Positions 53,169 through 62,474 of a stretch of 64,000 nucleotides of DNA are shown here, in pieces (within the stretch, counting starts at the first letter, position 1; every line of letters starts with the position of its first letter). The DNA is taken from NCBI RefSeq assembly GCF_014649795.1, contig NZ_BMTS01000006.1, positions 310,001-374,000 of the forward strand, given 5' to 3'. Position numbers and translations under genes: made by a program. Below the pieces are notes generated by a model, which saw only the letters and a list, made by a program, of their open reading frames with translations, searched no databases and had not been told where the DNA came from. Source of the DNA: Streptomyces melanogenes. Lineage in GTDB: Bacteria; Actinomycetota; Actinomycetes; Streptomycetales; Streptomycetaceae.

Positions 53169-54170
53169 ATGGACGACTGGCTGATCTACCGAGGCTTCGG
53201 GGCACCGGATCCGGAGCGGATCCGTGCGCTGCCCCCGCCGCCGCGCTGGCGCACCTTCGGCGGCGAGCCGCGCCCGTACACGGTGCCGGACATCGACATC
53301 GCCTCCAAGCGCCGGCTCGGCGACCGCGTCTCCGAGCTGTCCGCGCACGACGCCGAGACCCTCCAGCTGATCAACGCCGCGCTGTATCTGCGCCGCCCGC
53401 TGCTGATCACCGGGGAGCCCGGCTCCGGGAAGTCGACCCTGGCGCACTCCATCGCGTACGAACTGGGCCTCGGCCGGGTCCTGCAGTGGCCCATCATCAG
53501 CCGCACCGAGCTCAAGGACGGGCTCTACACGTACGATGCCATCGGGCGGCTGCACGACGCGCAGCTCGCCGACGGCCAGGCCGACGACATCGGCCGCTAC
53601 ATCCGGCTCGGCCCCCTCGGCACCGCGCTGCTGCCCGCCACCCGGCCGCGCGTGCTGCTCATCGACGAGCTCGACAAGAGCGACATCGACCTGCCCAACG
53701 ACCTGCTGAACGTGCTGGAGGAGGGCGAGTTCCCGCTGCCCGAGCTGGAGCGGATCGCCGACCGGCCGGGCCGCGACGTGGTGGAGGTCCTCACCGACGA
53801 CGGCCAGCGGGTCGCCGTGCCGAACGGCAAGATCAGCTGCCAGGCCTTCCCGGTCACCGTCCTGACCAGCAACGGGGAGCGCGACTTCCCGGCGCCGCTG
53901 CTGCGCCGCTGCATCCATCTGCACCTGGAGCCGCCGCGCGAGGAGCGCCTCGCGGCCTTCGTGCAGGCGCACTTCGGACCCGGCGCCGACGAGCGCAACG
54001 TCGATCTGCTCAGCCGGTTCACCCGCGACGACGGCGACGGCGAACTGCGCCCCACCGACCAGCTCCTGAACGCCATCTTCCTCACCCAGCAGGTGACCGA
54101 GGAGGGGCCGGAGCGGCGCGAGGAGATAGCCGAGCTGCTGCTGCGGCCGCTGGACACCAGGCAGCGGTGA
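53169..54170 (+). CDS. MoxR-type AAA+ ATPase
   Basis: This 333-residue AAA+ protein has Walker A GEPGSGKST, Walker B VLLIDELDKSD, sensor region VLTSNGERDFP and an arginine finger area LLRRC. It resembles MoxR chaperones that act with vWA proteins. In the vWA-MoxR-VMAP systems it supplies ATP-driven remodelling. The ATG at 53169 has GAGGAG six bases upstream. Its stop overlaps the start of the vWA-like gene (GTGA). Confidence 0.9.
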   Translation: MDDWLIYRGFGAPDPERIRALPPPPRWRTFGGEPRPYTVPDIDIASKRRLGDRVSELSAHDAETLQLINAALYLRRPLLITGEPGSGKSTLAHSIAYELGLGRVLQWPIISRTELKDGLYTYDAIGRLHDAQLADGQADDIGRYIRLGPLGTALLPATRPRVLLIDELDKSDIDLPNDLLNVLEEGEFPLPELERIADRPGRDVVEVLTDDGQRVAVPNGKISCQAFPVTVLTSNGERDFPAPLLRRCIHLHLEPPREERLAAFVQAHFGPGADERNVDLLSRFTRDDGDGELRPTDQLLNAIFLTQQVTEEGPERREEIAELLLRPLDTRQR

Positions 54171-57100
54171 CCCCGATGACCGCAGCCGGGGGCCCGCGCC
54201 CCACCGAGAGCGCCGTGAGCTCCACGCTCACGGCACTGGTGGCGCGCCTCCGGGAGGCGGAGATCCAGCCGACCGCCCAGGAGCTGGCGGACGCGCTGTG
54301 GCTGGCGGGCTTCGCCGGTCCGCTCACCCGGCCCCGGCCGCAGGTCCCGGACGGGGTGCGGCCCATCGCCTCCGGCCCCGGCGTCAAGCCGCCGGACCCC
54401 GTCGACGCGGGCCCCGCGCCCGCCGAGCGCGTCCCCGAGCAGGGCGCCTCCGGCGGGCCCGCGGTCCGTCCGTACGAGGGCCGGGCCGATCTGTTCACCC
54501 CCGGGCCCGGCCCCGGAACCGGCCCGGGCGGCGAGGCCGGCGGCTTACCGGGCGGCTCCGACGGGGTGCGGGTGGCCGCGCCCGCCGCCGCGACCCTGCC
54601 CGAACCCCTCGCCCTGCAACGGGCGTTGCGCCCGCTCCAGCACTACCGGCCGCCCGCCCGCACCACCGGCAGCCGCCTCGACGAGCAGGCCACCGCCGAC
54701 CGGGCGGCCGACACCGGCCTGATCCTCCCGGTGCTCAAGCCCGACCGGCGCCGCCAGGCCCGGCTCGCCCTGCTGATGGACGTGTCCTCCTCGACCGTGG
54801 TGTGGGAGCAGACCTTCGACGAGCTGCGCCAGGTCTGCGAGCGGGCCGGGGCCTTCCGCGAGGTGCAGCTGCACTATCTGCACGAGGGCGTGGACGGCGG
54901 GCCGCGCGTCGGCACCACAGTGACCCCCGGCGGGCACCTCGCCGACCCGTCCCAGTTCTGGGACCCGGCCGGACGCCAGCTGACCCTGCTGCTCAGCGAC
55001 TGCGCGGGCCCCATGTGGCGCAGCGGGCAGCTGCACCGGCTGCTGTACGGCTGGGCGCGCACCGCCCCGCTCGCCGTGGTCCAGCCGCTGCCGCAGCGCA
55101 TGTGGCGCTCCACCCACCTGCCCACCCGGCAAGGCGTGCTGCGGCGCCGTGAAGGCCCGGCCGGGCGGCTGGAGTTCCGGCCGCGCAGGCCCGAGCGCGG
55201 CCGCGACGCCCGGGGGATCCCGGTGCCGGTGCTCGCCCTGCGGCAGTCCTCGTTCGGCGCCTGGGCGCGGCTGGTGAGCGGCTCCACCGAGCAGACCATG
55301 GAGGCGGCGGTCGGCCGGGTCCGCGCCGACCAGGCCCCGGCGGCCGGCAGCGCCCGCGCCGAGCGGACGCTCACGGCCGCCGAGCGGGTCGCCGCGTTCC
55401 GCGCCACCGCCTCGCCCGACGCGGCCCAGCTCGCCGCCTGTCTGTCGGCGGCGCCGCTGGTGCTGCCGGTGATGCAGCTGGTCCAGCGGGCGATGCTGGT
55501 CGACAGCGGGCCCGAGGTGCTGGCCGAGGTGCTGCTCAGCGGGCTGATGCGGGTCGCCGACGAGGAGGGCGGCGGCGGCCGGGACGTGCTGCCCGGCTAC
55601 GCCTTCCTGGACGGGGTGCGCGAGGAGCTGCTCGAACACCTCGGCGCCGGGAGCGCGATCCTCGTGCTCAAGCACTGCTCCGAGTACGTGGAGCGGCGCT
55701 ACGGGCGGACCGTGCGCAACTTTCCCGCGCTTGCCGCTGCCGTCCTTGCCGGGTCGGTCGACCCCGGGGGCAGCGCGCCCGCCGGGCCGTCGGACGACTC
55801 CCGGCTGCGGGTCTTCGCCCGGGTCTCGGCGCAGGTGCTGCGGCGCTTCGGCCGGCCCGACCAGTTCGTCCAGCCGGGCGGCGCCGACGGCCCGGGCCCG
55901 CGCGAGCTGTCCGAGCGCGCCCGCGACTGCCTGGACCGGTTCGGCGCGTACGGCACGGTCCGCGACCTCGACATGGGCGTCCAGCTGCTCGGCGCCGCCG
56001 TGCGGGGCGAGCGGCGGGCTGCCGAACGGGCTTATCTGTACGGTGAGTTGGCGAAGGCGCTGCTGTTGCGCTGGGAGCTGCGGCGGCTCGGCGAGGACCT
56101 GGGCGAGGCCCTGGCCGCCGTGGAGAACGCGCTGCCGCACGAGCGCCGGGCCCATCTGACCCTCGCCCGGATCCTGGAGGCGATGGCGGACGAGGCGGAG
56201 TCGGGCCGGGCGGGCGCGGACGAGGCGTGGTGGCTGACGGCGAAGGCCCGGGTGCGGGCGGAGTCCGGCGGCGAGGGGGAGAGCGCGGAAGGGGCGGGCG
56301 GGGCGGCGGTGCTGGTCGAGCGCTCGGCCCACGAGGTCGCCCTGGAGTTCCTCAACCGCGCCCACAACAGCCTCGCCCTGATCGGCGGGATCCCCCCGGC
56401 CTCCGCCACCCAGCGCGCCGACTGGCGGGCCGCCTCGCTGGCCCGGGTCCGGGTGCTGCGCCGGCTCGCCGAGCTGGAGCCGGAGTGGACGGGCGGCTGC
56501 CTGGACACCGCGGTCCAGGTCACCGACGCGCTCCTGAAGGAGGCCCGCGCCGCCGACGTCCTGCTGCTGCGCGGCTCGCTGCTGCTCGCCCTCGCCCGCC
56601 ACGCGGCCGCGAGCCCCGGCGAGGAGGCGCTGCTCACCGCCCGCTCCTACGCCGACCGCGCGGCCAGGGACCTGTACGCCGGGTTCGAGACGCCCGCGCC
56701 GGGCGTCCTGACCGACGCCGAGGTCAGCCGGGCCTGGCTGGACGTGGCCGACGCCGTGGAGCTCTCCCAGGCCGAGACCGACGACGCCACCCGGCTGACC
56801 GTCCTCCAGGCCCTCGACCAGGCCCGCCGCTACGCCGGCCCCGACCGCGAGGCCCAGGCCGTGTGCCTGCTGCGGATGGCGAAGGTGCTGCGCGAGCGGT
56901 ACGAGTCGACCCGCAGCCGCACCCACCTCGACTCGGCGGTGGTGGCCTGGTCGGAGGCGCTGGAGCTGATGGACCCGGACGACCCGCGCCGCGCCGCCGC
57001 CTTCACCGAGCTCGGCGACGCGCTCACCGCGCGGGCCCGGGCGAAGGAGTCCGTCGACGACGCCCGGGGCGCGGTGCGCGCGCTGCGCCGGGCGCTCGAC

Positions 57101-57589
57101 GAGACCTCCGAGTCCGCCCCCGAACTCGCCCGCCGCCGCTATCTGCTGGGCGCCGCCCACGTCCAGCGCTTCCACGCCGAACAGGTCCTCCCCGACCTGC
57201 ACGAGGCGCACTGGATACTGGGCGCGGCGGCCAGGGCCACCGACCGCAGCGCGGTCCTCGCCCGGATCTGGCTGCTGCGCGCCGAGGTGCTGCGGCTGCT
57301 GTCGGAGCGCACCGGCTCACCGGCCCGGCTCGGCGAGGCGGCCGACCACGCGCTGCGGGCCGCGGAGGAGAGCAGGGCGGCCGGGGAGCCGCTGACGGAG
57401 GCGAGGGCGCGCCAGCTGCGGGCGCTGCTGCTGGAGCGGACGGCGGGCCCGGCCCGGGCACGGGAGGAGCACCTTGAGGTACTGCGGATCCTTTCGGACG
57501 CGGCAGCGGCGGGACGGTCGGACGCCGAGGCGGAGGCCCTGAGCCGGGCGGCGACCGACCGGCTCGACGACGAGCTGGGAGCGTCGTGA
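54167..57589 (+). CDS. SAV_2336-type protein with vWA-like and TPR regions
   Basis: This 1140-residue protein starts with a short helical domain (about 15-50, TALVARLREAEIQPTAQELA) of the SAV_2336 N-terminal type. A Pro/Gly-rich linker follows, then a vWA-like domain at about 195-400 whose metal site reads MDVSSST (DxSxS), with LLLSDCAG further on. The C-terminal 550 residues are helical and TPR-like. Codon 127 is TTA (54545-54547). The GTG at 54167 overlaps the MoxR stop; an ATG at 54176 is an alternative. The stop overlaps the precursor start. Confidence 0.85.
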   Translation: MTPMTAAGGPRPTESAVSSTLTALVARLREAEIQPTAQELADALWLAGFAGPLTRPRPQVPDGVRPIASGPGVKPPDPVDAGPAPAERVPEQGASGGPAVRPYEGRADLFTPGPGPGTGPGGEAGGLPGGSDGVRVAAPAAATLPEPLALQRALRPLQHYRPPARTTGSRLDEQATADRAADTGLILPVLKPDRRRQARLALLMDVSSSTVVWEQTFDELRQVCERAGAFREVQLHYLHEGVDGGPRVGTTVTPGGHLADPSQFWDPAGRQLTLLLSDCAGPMWRSGQLHRLLYGWARTAPLAVVQPLPQRMWRSTHLPTRQGVLRRREGPAGRLEFRPRRPERGRDARGIPVPVLALRQSSFGAWARLVSGSTEQTMEAAVGRVRADQAPAAGSARAERTLTAAERVAAFRATASPDAAQLAACLSAAPLVLPVMQLVQRAMLVDSGPEVLAEVLLSGLMRVADEEGGGGRDVLPGYAFLDGVREELLEHLGAGSAILVLKHCSEYVERRYGRTVRNFPALAAAVLAGSVDPGGSAPAGPSDDSRLRVFARVSAQVLRRFGRPDQFVQPGGADGPGPRELSERARDCLDRFGAYGTVRDLDMGVQLLGAAVRGERRAAERAYLYGELAKALLLRWELRRLGEDLGEALAAVENALPHERRAHLTLARILEAMADEAESGRAGADEAWWLTAKARVRAESGGEGESAEGAGGAAVLVERSAHEVALEFLNRAHNSLALIGGIPPASATQRADWRAASLARVRVLRRLAELEPEWTGGCLDTAVQVTDALLKEARAADVLLLRGSLLLALARHAAASPGEEALLTARSYADRAARDLYAGFETPAPGVLTDAEVSRAWLDVADAVELSQAETDDATRLTVLQALDQARRYAGPDREAQAVCLLRMAKVLRERYESTRSRTHLDSAVVAWSEALELMDPDDPRRAAAFTELGDALTARARAKESVDDARGAVRALRRALDETSESAPELARRRYLLGAAHVQRFHAEQVLPDLHEAHWILGAAARATDRSAVLARIWLLRAEVLRLLSERTGSPARLGEAADHALRAAEESRAAGEPLTEARARQLRALLLERTAGPARAREEHLEVLRILSDAAAAGRSDAEAEALSRAATDRLDDELGAS

Positions 57590-57861
57590 CGGCGACCGCG
57601 ACGGACGGGGCGACGGCGCTGCCGGACCCCGCGGCCTTACCGGACCTGCGCCCGCTGGCGGCCCGCTCCCCGCACGAGTGCGCCCACCCCGTGCTCGCCG
57701 CGGTCCTCGCCGACCTGTGCCACCGGCCCGGTGCCCAGGGGCGCGCCGGGGCGTACTTCAGCGACGCGCCCGCGACGGAGCCGGCGGACGCGGTGGGGGC
57801 CTACTTCGCGGACACGCCCTCGGCCCGCCCCGGCGACCCGCGCCAGGGAGACGTGCCGTGA
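57586..57861 (+). CDS. candidate RiPP precursor with two AYF(S/A)D motifs
   Basis: This 91-residue peptide overlaps the vWA-like gene by four bases and the radical SAM gene by four (both GTGA). Residues 1-52 look like a leader with a helical stretch HPVLAAVLADLCHR. The C-terminal part carries GAYFSDAP (55-62) and GAYFADTP (71-78), 16 residues apart. A repeated aromatic-x-x unit next to a cyclophane-forming maturase is what a triceptide-type core would look like. It does not end in FxSxx, unlike classical FxsA peptides. Codon 18 is TTA (57637-57639). Confidence 0.8.
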   Translation: MTATATDGATALPDPAALPDLRPLAARSPHECAHPVLAAVLADLCHRPGAQGRAGAYFSDAPATEPADAVGAYFADTPSARPGDPRQGDVP

Positions 57862-59096
57862 CCACCGCCGAGGAGCCCCGCTGGCCGCACCGCGAACTCG
57901 ACCCGGACGCCGTGCGGGCCGTCCCGCTGCGCCAGTTCGTCCTGAAGGTGCACAGCCGGTGCAACCTCGCCTGCGACTACTGCTACATCTACCGCGGCCA
58001 GGACGCGAGTTGGCGCGAGCGCCCGGCCCGGGTGCCCGAGACGACCGTGCGCCGCACCGCCCGCCGCATCGCCGAACACGCCGCCGCCCACCGGCTCCCC
58101 GCGCTCCGCATCGACCTGCACGGCGGCGAGCCGCTGCTCGGCGGGGCCGGTCCCGTCGTGGCGTACGCGGCCGAGGTGCGCCGGGCCGTGCGCGAGGCCG
58201 TCCGGGGTGTGGTGCCCGGCGGCTGCGAGGTCACCGCGACCGTGCAGACCAACGGCACCCTGCTGACCCCGCGCACCCTGGACCGGCTCGCCGCCGCCCG
58301 CGTCCGGGTCGGGCTCAGCCTGGACGGGGGCGCGGCCCGGCTCAACACCCGCCGCACCGACCGCCGGGGCCGCCCCTCCTGGCCCGCCGTCGCCGCGGCC
58401 GCACGGCTGCTCGCCCGGCGCCCCGCCGCGTACGCGGGGATCCTGTGCACGGTCGACCTCGCCGCCGACCCCGAGGACGTCTACCGCTCGCTGCTCGCGC
58501 TCGGCCCGCCCGGCATCGACCTGCTGCTGCCGCACGGCAACTGGGCGGCGCCGCCGCCCGGGATCGCCCCGGCCCCGGTGCCGGGGCGGCGCGCGCGCCC
58601 CACCCCGTACGGGGACTGGCTGGTGCGGGTCTTCGACCTGTGGTGGGACGACGACCGGATGCGCACCGGGGTGCGGCTCTTCCAGGAGATCGTGGCGCTG
58701 CTCCTCGGCGTGCCGAGCTCCGTCGAGTCGGTGGGGCTCTCCCCGATGGTGGCGGTGGTGGTGGAGACGGACGGTGCGATCGAGCAGACGGGCGCGCTGC
58801 GCTCGGCGTACGAGGGCGCCTCCGCGACCGGGCTCGACGTCTTCCGCCACTCCTTCGACCGGGCGCTGCGCCATCCCGGCGTCGCCGCCCGCCAGTTGGG
58901 GGTTGCGGGGCTTTCGCGGGACTGTGTGGAGTGCCCGGTGCGGGAGGTGTGCGGGGGCGGCAACTACGCCCACCGGTACGCCCCGTACAGCGGATTCCTC
59001 CACCCCAGCGTGTACTGCGCCGACCTGGAGCGGCTGATCCGCCACATCGCGGCCCGGCTGGCGGACGCCGACGGGCCGCAGCGGGGCCGCCCGTGA
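57858..59096 (+). CDS. radical SAM/SPASM peptide maturase, FxsB type
   Basis: This 412-residue enzyme has the cluster motif C35, C39, C42 in CNLACDYCYIY, the SAM-binding GGEP segment (HGGEPLLGG) and a C-terminal SPASM cysteine set (CVECPVREVCGGGNY, then YCADL). The overall pattern fits FxsB-like enzymes that cross-link an aromatic side chain to a nearby beta carbon, forming three-residue cyclophanes. The GTG at 57858 overlaps the precursor stop, strongly tying the two. The product chemistry here is inferred. Confidence 0.88.
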   Translation: MTTAEEPRWPHRELDPDAVRAVPLRQFVLKVHSRCNLACDYCYIYRGQDASWRERPARVPETTVRRTARRIAEHAAAHRLPALRIDLHGGEPLLGGAGPVVAYAAEVRRAVREAVRGVVPGGCEVTATVQTNGTLLTPRTLDRLAAARVRVGLSLDGGAARLNTRRTDRRGRPSWPAVAAAARLLARRPAAYAGILCTVDLAADPEDVYRSLLALGPPGIDLLLPHGNWAAPPPGIAPAPVPGRRARPTPYGDWLVRVFDLWWDDDRMRTGVRLFQEIVALLLGVPSSVESVGLSPMVAVVVETDGAIEQTGALRSAYEGASATGLDVFRHSFDRALRHPGVAARQLGVAGLSRDCVECPVREVCGGGNYAHRYAPYSGFLHPSVYCADLERLIRHIAARLADADGPQRGRP

Positions 59097-59190
59097 CCGT
59101 CAACTCCTGCTCATCGACATCTTTCTGACGCACAATTGAAGTTGCGCGCACATTCCGCAGCTTCCGGCCCGAGCCGAGGGAGTCCGCCGC

Positions 59191-62178
59191 ATGTCCGACC
59201 ACGAGGGCGCCGTGGGGCCCACGCTGCCCGAGCCGGCCGAGGAGTCACCCCGTGTCACCGTGCTCTTCGCCGGGCAGAGCCAGGCCTGGGCCGACTGGAT
59301 CGGGCAGCAGCTGGAGCGGGCGGGCCACCCCGCCGTCCTCATACGGTGGGACCCGCTGCACCTGAAGCCCGCCGACTCGGCCCTCGCCGACCTGCTGGAG
59401 CCGCCCGGGCACATCCTGGTGGTCCTGGACGACTGGTACCTGCGCTTCGACTCGGAGAAGTACCAGGGCTGGGCCCGGCTGCTGCGCGACACCCTGCCGC
59501 AGCACCGCGACCGCGTCGCCGCCGTCAGCGTCACCGCCAAACCGCTGCCGCCCGCCGCGGCCACCCTGCGCCCCGTCGGGCTGCGCGGGGTCGGCCCCGA
59601 CGAGGCGCGCCGCCGGGTCCTGGAGTGCGCCGGGTCGCCGGGCCGCCCCGGCGGAGTCGTCCTGGAGCGGCCCATCCGCTTCCCCGACGACCGCCCCGGG
59701 ATCTGGAACGCGCCGCGCCGCAACCGCCAGTTCACCGGCCGCGAGGACGCCTTCGAGCGGGTCCACGACATCCTGGCCGCCTCCGGCGAGGAGGGCGGCC
59801 GGGTGGTGATCCACGGGCTGAGCGGCGTCGGCAAGACCCAGGCCGCGATGGAGTACGTCCACCGGTTCGCGGGCGAGTACGACATCGTCTGGTGGGTCGG
59901 CGCCGCCGCCAAGGCCAGCGCCCGCGAGGGGTTCGCGGCGCTCGCCCCGGCCCTGGACCTGCCACAGGGCAGCCGGCTCGGCGAGGTCATCACGGCCGTG
60001 CGCGGCGCCCTGGAGACGACCGGCCGGCGCTGGCTGGTCGTGTTCGACGGCGCGGAGAGCCCGGAGGCGGTCGGCGAGCTGATCCCGGAGGGCCCCGGAC
60101 ACGTCCTGGTCACCGCCAACTCGCCCGAGTGGCCGGGCCTGAGCGCCCAGCTGGTGCAGCTGCCGCCGTTCGACCGCGAGGAGAGCGTCGCCTTCGCCCG
60201 GCGCCGCGCCGAGCGGCTCGGCGAGCAGGACGCGGACCGGCTCGCCGAGGCCGTCCAGGACCTGCCGCTGCTGCTCGACCAGACCGCCACCTGGATCGCC
60301 AACAACCCGGCCGCCTCGGTCGCCGACTATGTGCGCGGCATCAGCCAGGGCGACCCGCACACCGTCTCCACCATGCCGTCCCGCGAGTACCCGGCCAGCT
60401 TCCAGGCCGCCTGGTCCAAGACGCTCAACAGCCTGCACGAGACCTCCGCCGAGGCCTGGGAGCTGCTGAAGCTCCTCGCCCACTTCTCCCCGGACTCCGT
60501 GCCGCTGCGGCTGCTGCAGAACGCCCGGGTCAGCGATCTGCCGCCGCACCTCGCCTCCCTGGTCACCGACCCCAGCAGCTGGAACTCGGCGCTGCGCACG
60601 CTCTCCCGGGTGACCTCGACGCCGCTGGAGTACGACGACCCCGGCCGGCTCGGCACCCGTACCGTCGGCTCCCTGCGCATCCACCGGCTGCTGCACCGCT
60701 TCGTGCGCGGCAGCCTGCCCGAGCAGGACCACGAGCGGGCCACCGCCACCGCCTGCCGGGTGCTGGTCGCCGCCGACCCGCGCGACCCGGCGGGCTCGCA
60801 CAACTGGCCGCGCTACGCCGAGCTCATCCCGCACCTGGAGCCGTCCGGCGCGCTCGCCTCCACCGACCCGGACGTGCGCCGCCTCGTCCTCAACTGCATC
60901 GAGTACCTGCGGGTGCGCGGCGAGTTCCGCGAGGGGCGCCGGCTCAGCGGCCTCGCCGTGGAGTCCTGGCGGCCGCTGTCCGGCCCCACCGACGGCCTCG
61001 TCCTGGTCGCCACCCACCAACTCGCCCATACGCTGCGCCAGCTGGGGGAGTACGGCCGCGCCGAGGAGCTGGGCCGCGACACCCTGCGGCGGCTGATGGC
61101 GGAGGGCCGCGGCGGCATCGAGGTGGTCCGCGCCAAGAACGGCCTGGGCGGCACGCTGATGGTGCTCGGCAAGTACGCCGAGGCGCGCGCCCTGTTCGAG
61201 GAGGCGGCGGGGGAGACCGCGGCCCTGCTCGGCGACTGGAAGGTGCCCCGCCTCCTCGCGATCCGCCACAACCTGGCGGTCACCCTCGCCCTCCAGGGCC
61301 ACTACGCCAAGTCCCTCTCGCGCCACGACGAGGTCCTGGAGGAGTGCATCTCCGTCCTGGGCGGCAAGGACCACCTCACCCTCCAGGCCGGGCTCTACAA
61401 GGCCCAGATGCTGCGGCTGATGGGGCGGTACGGGGAGGCGCTGACCATCCAGGAGTACAACCACCGCCTGCACCGCCAGATCCTGGGCAGCGACCACCCG
61501 CAGACGCTCACCGCCCAGCACAACCTGGCGCTGTGCCTGCGCCGCGACGGCGAGCCCGAGCGGGCCAGGGGGCTGCTCTGGGAGGCCCGCGACGCGATGC
61601 TGCGGCGCGCCGACGCGACCGCGTTCACCTGCGACTACGCCATGCTGCTGCGGGACTTGGGCCGCCACGAGGAGGCGCACGCGCTGGCCGTCGAGGCGGC
61701 CGCCGGATACGAGAAGCTGCTGGGCGCGGACCACCCGTACACGATCGGCGCGCACGACAACGTGGCCCTGGTGCTGCGCGAGACGGGCGAGCACCACGCC
61801 GCCCGCGACCTCGCCGAGCGCAATCTGCGGGCCTTCACCCGGGTCCTCGGCCACGCCCACCCCTGGACGCTGGGGTGCGCCATGAACACCGCCTCCGCGC
61901 GGGCCGCCGACGGCGATCTGCCGGGCGCGGCCGAGCTCGGCCGCGCCGCGCTGGTGCGAGCGGTCACCTCGGTCGGCCAGACGCACGTCCTGTCGGTCAA
62001 CCTCCAGGCGGGCCTCGCCCAGGACCTGCGGGCACTGGGCCGCCGGGCCCAGGCCGCCGAGCTGCTCCGGGACGCGGTGACGACCCTGACCGTCGCGCTC
62101 GGCGAGAACCACCGCCAGACCGCCTACATGCGGAGCGGGGCCCGGCCGTACTGGGACTTCGAGCCGATGCCGGTGTGA
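59191..62178 (+). CDS. FxsT-type NB-ARC/TPR protein
   Basis: This 995-residue protein has an N-terminal alpha/beta domain (about 20-150; VTVLFAGQSQAWADWIGQQL) resembling a TIR-like fold. An NB-ARC STAND ATPase follows at about 175-450, with Walker A GLSGVGKTQ at 209-217 and WLVVFDGAE as Walker B. About ten TPRs lie from 580 to 990 (for example NLAVTLALQGHYAKSLSRHDEVL). STAND proteins are molecular switches that assemble on sensing a ligand. The gene follows the maturase by 94 bases and has its own GAGGGAG site. Confidence 0.87.
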   Translation: MSDHEGAVGPTLPEPAEESPRVTVLFAGQSQAWADWIGQQLERAGHPAVLIRWDPLHLKPADSALADLLEPPGHILVVLDDWYLRFDSEKYQGWARLLRDTLPQHRDRVAAVSVTAKPLPPAAATLRPVGLRGVGPDEARRRVLECAGSPGRPGGVVLERPIRFPDDRPGIWNAPRRNRQFTGREDAFERVHDILAASGEEGGRVVIHGLSGVGKTQAAMEYVHRFAGEYDIVWWVGAAAKASAREGFAALAPALDLPQGSRLGEVITAVRGALETTGRRWLVVFDGAESPEAVGELIPEGPGHVLVTANSPEWPGLSAQLVQLPPFDREESVAFARRRAERLGEQDADRLAEAVQDLPLLLDQTATWIANNPAASVADYVRGISQGDPHTVSTMPSREYPASFQAAWSKTLNSLHETSAEAWELLKLLAHFSPDSVPLRLLQNARVSDLPPHLASLVTDPSSWNSALRTLSRVTSTPLEYDDPGRLGTRTVGSLRIHRLLHRFVRGSLPEQDHERATATACRVLVAADPRDPAGSHNWPRYAELIPHLEPSGALASTDPDVRRLVLNCIEYLRVRGEFREGRRLSGLAVESWRPLSGPTDGLVLVATHQLAHTLRQLGEYGRAEELGRDTLRRLMAEGRGGIEVVRAKNGLGGTLMVLGKYAEARALFEEAAGETAALLGDWKVPRLLAIRHNLAVTLALQGHYAKSLSRHDEVLEECISVLGGKDHLTLQAGLYKAQMLRLMGRYGEALTIQEYNHRLHRQILGSDHPQTLTAQHNLALCLRRDGEPERARGLLWEARDAMLRRADATAFTCDYAMLLRDLGRHEEAHALAVEAAAGYEKLLGADHPYTIGAHDNVALVLRETGEHHAARDLAERNLRAFTRVLGHAHPWTLGCAMNTASARAADGDLPGAAELGRAALVRAVTSVGQTHVLSVNLQAGLAQDLRALGRRAQAAELLRDAVTTLTVALGENHRQTAYMRSGARPYWDFEPMPV

Positions 62179-62474
62179 TGGCGACTGTGAGCAAAGCCAC
62201 GCGCGGCTGGATTTGACACTTCTCTGACGTACTTCTGACGTGGAGCAGGCAATTCCCGTACGTGAACGTGCAGTTACTGTAGTTGATGGCCGAACTCCGC
62301 GCTGTCCCGGAGCACCCCGCCTTGAAGCGGAGCGTGATCGTCAAGATCCTTGAAGGGGCCCGGAGCATCGCTCAAGGGGCGCTCCCTTGGGGTGGGCGAC
62401 GATCGAACGTGCCGAGAACCTCTCTTCCGAACACGGCGAGAGGCCGACTCCCCATGCCTTCAGGAGGGTTTGCC
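62179..62474 (+). promoter_or_regulatory. region before the acyltransferase gene
   Basis: This 296-base gap has no convincing gene. TTGACA at 62213-62218 is followed by two close copies of a TCTGACGT element (near 62223 and 62234). A similar CTTTCTGACG lies before the FxsT gene at about 59121. The open frame before 62475 is in phase with the acyltransferase but lacks a ribosome site. Confidence 0.4.

Noticed and set aside
52994..54166. Extension of the vWA-like gene upstream through the MoxR region
   Set aside because: The extension is out of frame with MoxR, is Arg/Ala/Pro-rich, and the MoxR frame has Walker motifs and a ribosome site.
54545..57211. An 888-codon minus-strand frame opposite the vWA/TPR gene
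   Set aside because: Low-complexity composition and full overlap with a gene that has recognisable domains; an antisense shadow.
59245..62112. A 955-codon minus-strand frame opposite the FxsT-type gene
   Set aside because: Same reason: repetitive Gly/Val/Gln/Arg content and no start signal, against clear NB-ARC and TPR motifs on the plus strand.
62283..62474. N-terminal extension of the acyltransferase to a TTG/ATG near 62283
   Set aside because: AGGAGG lies exactly before the ATG at 62475 and the extra residues do not resemble the family.
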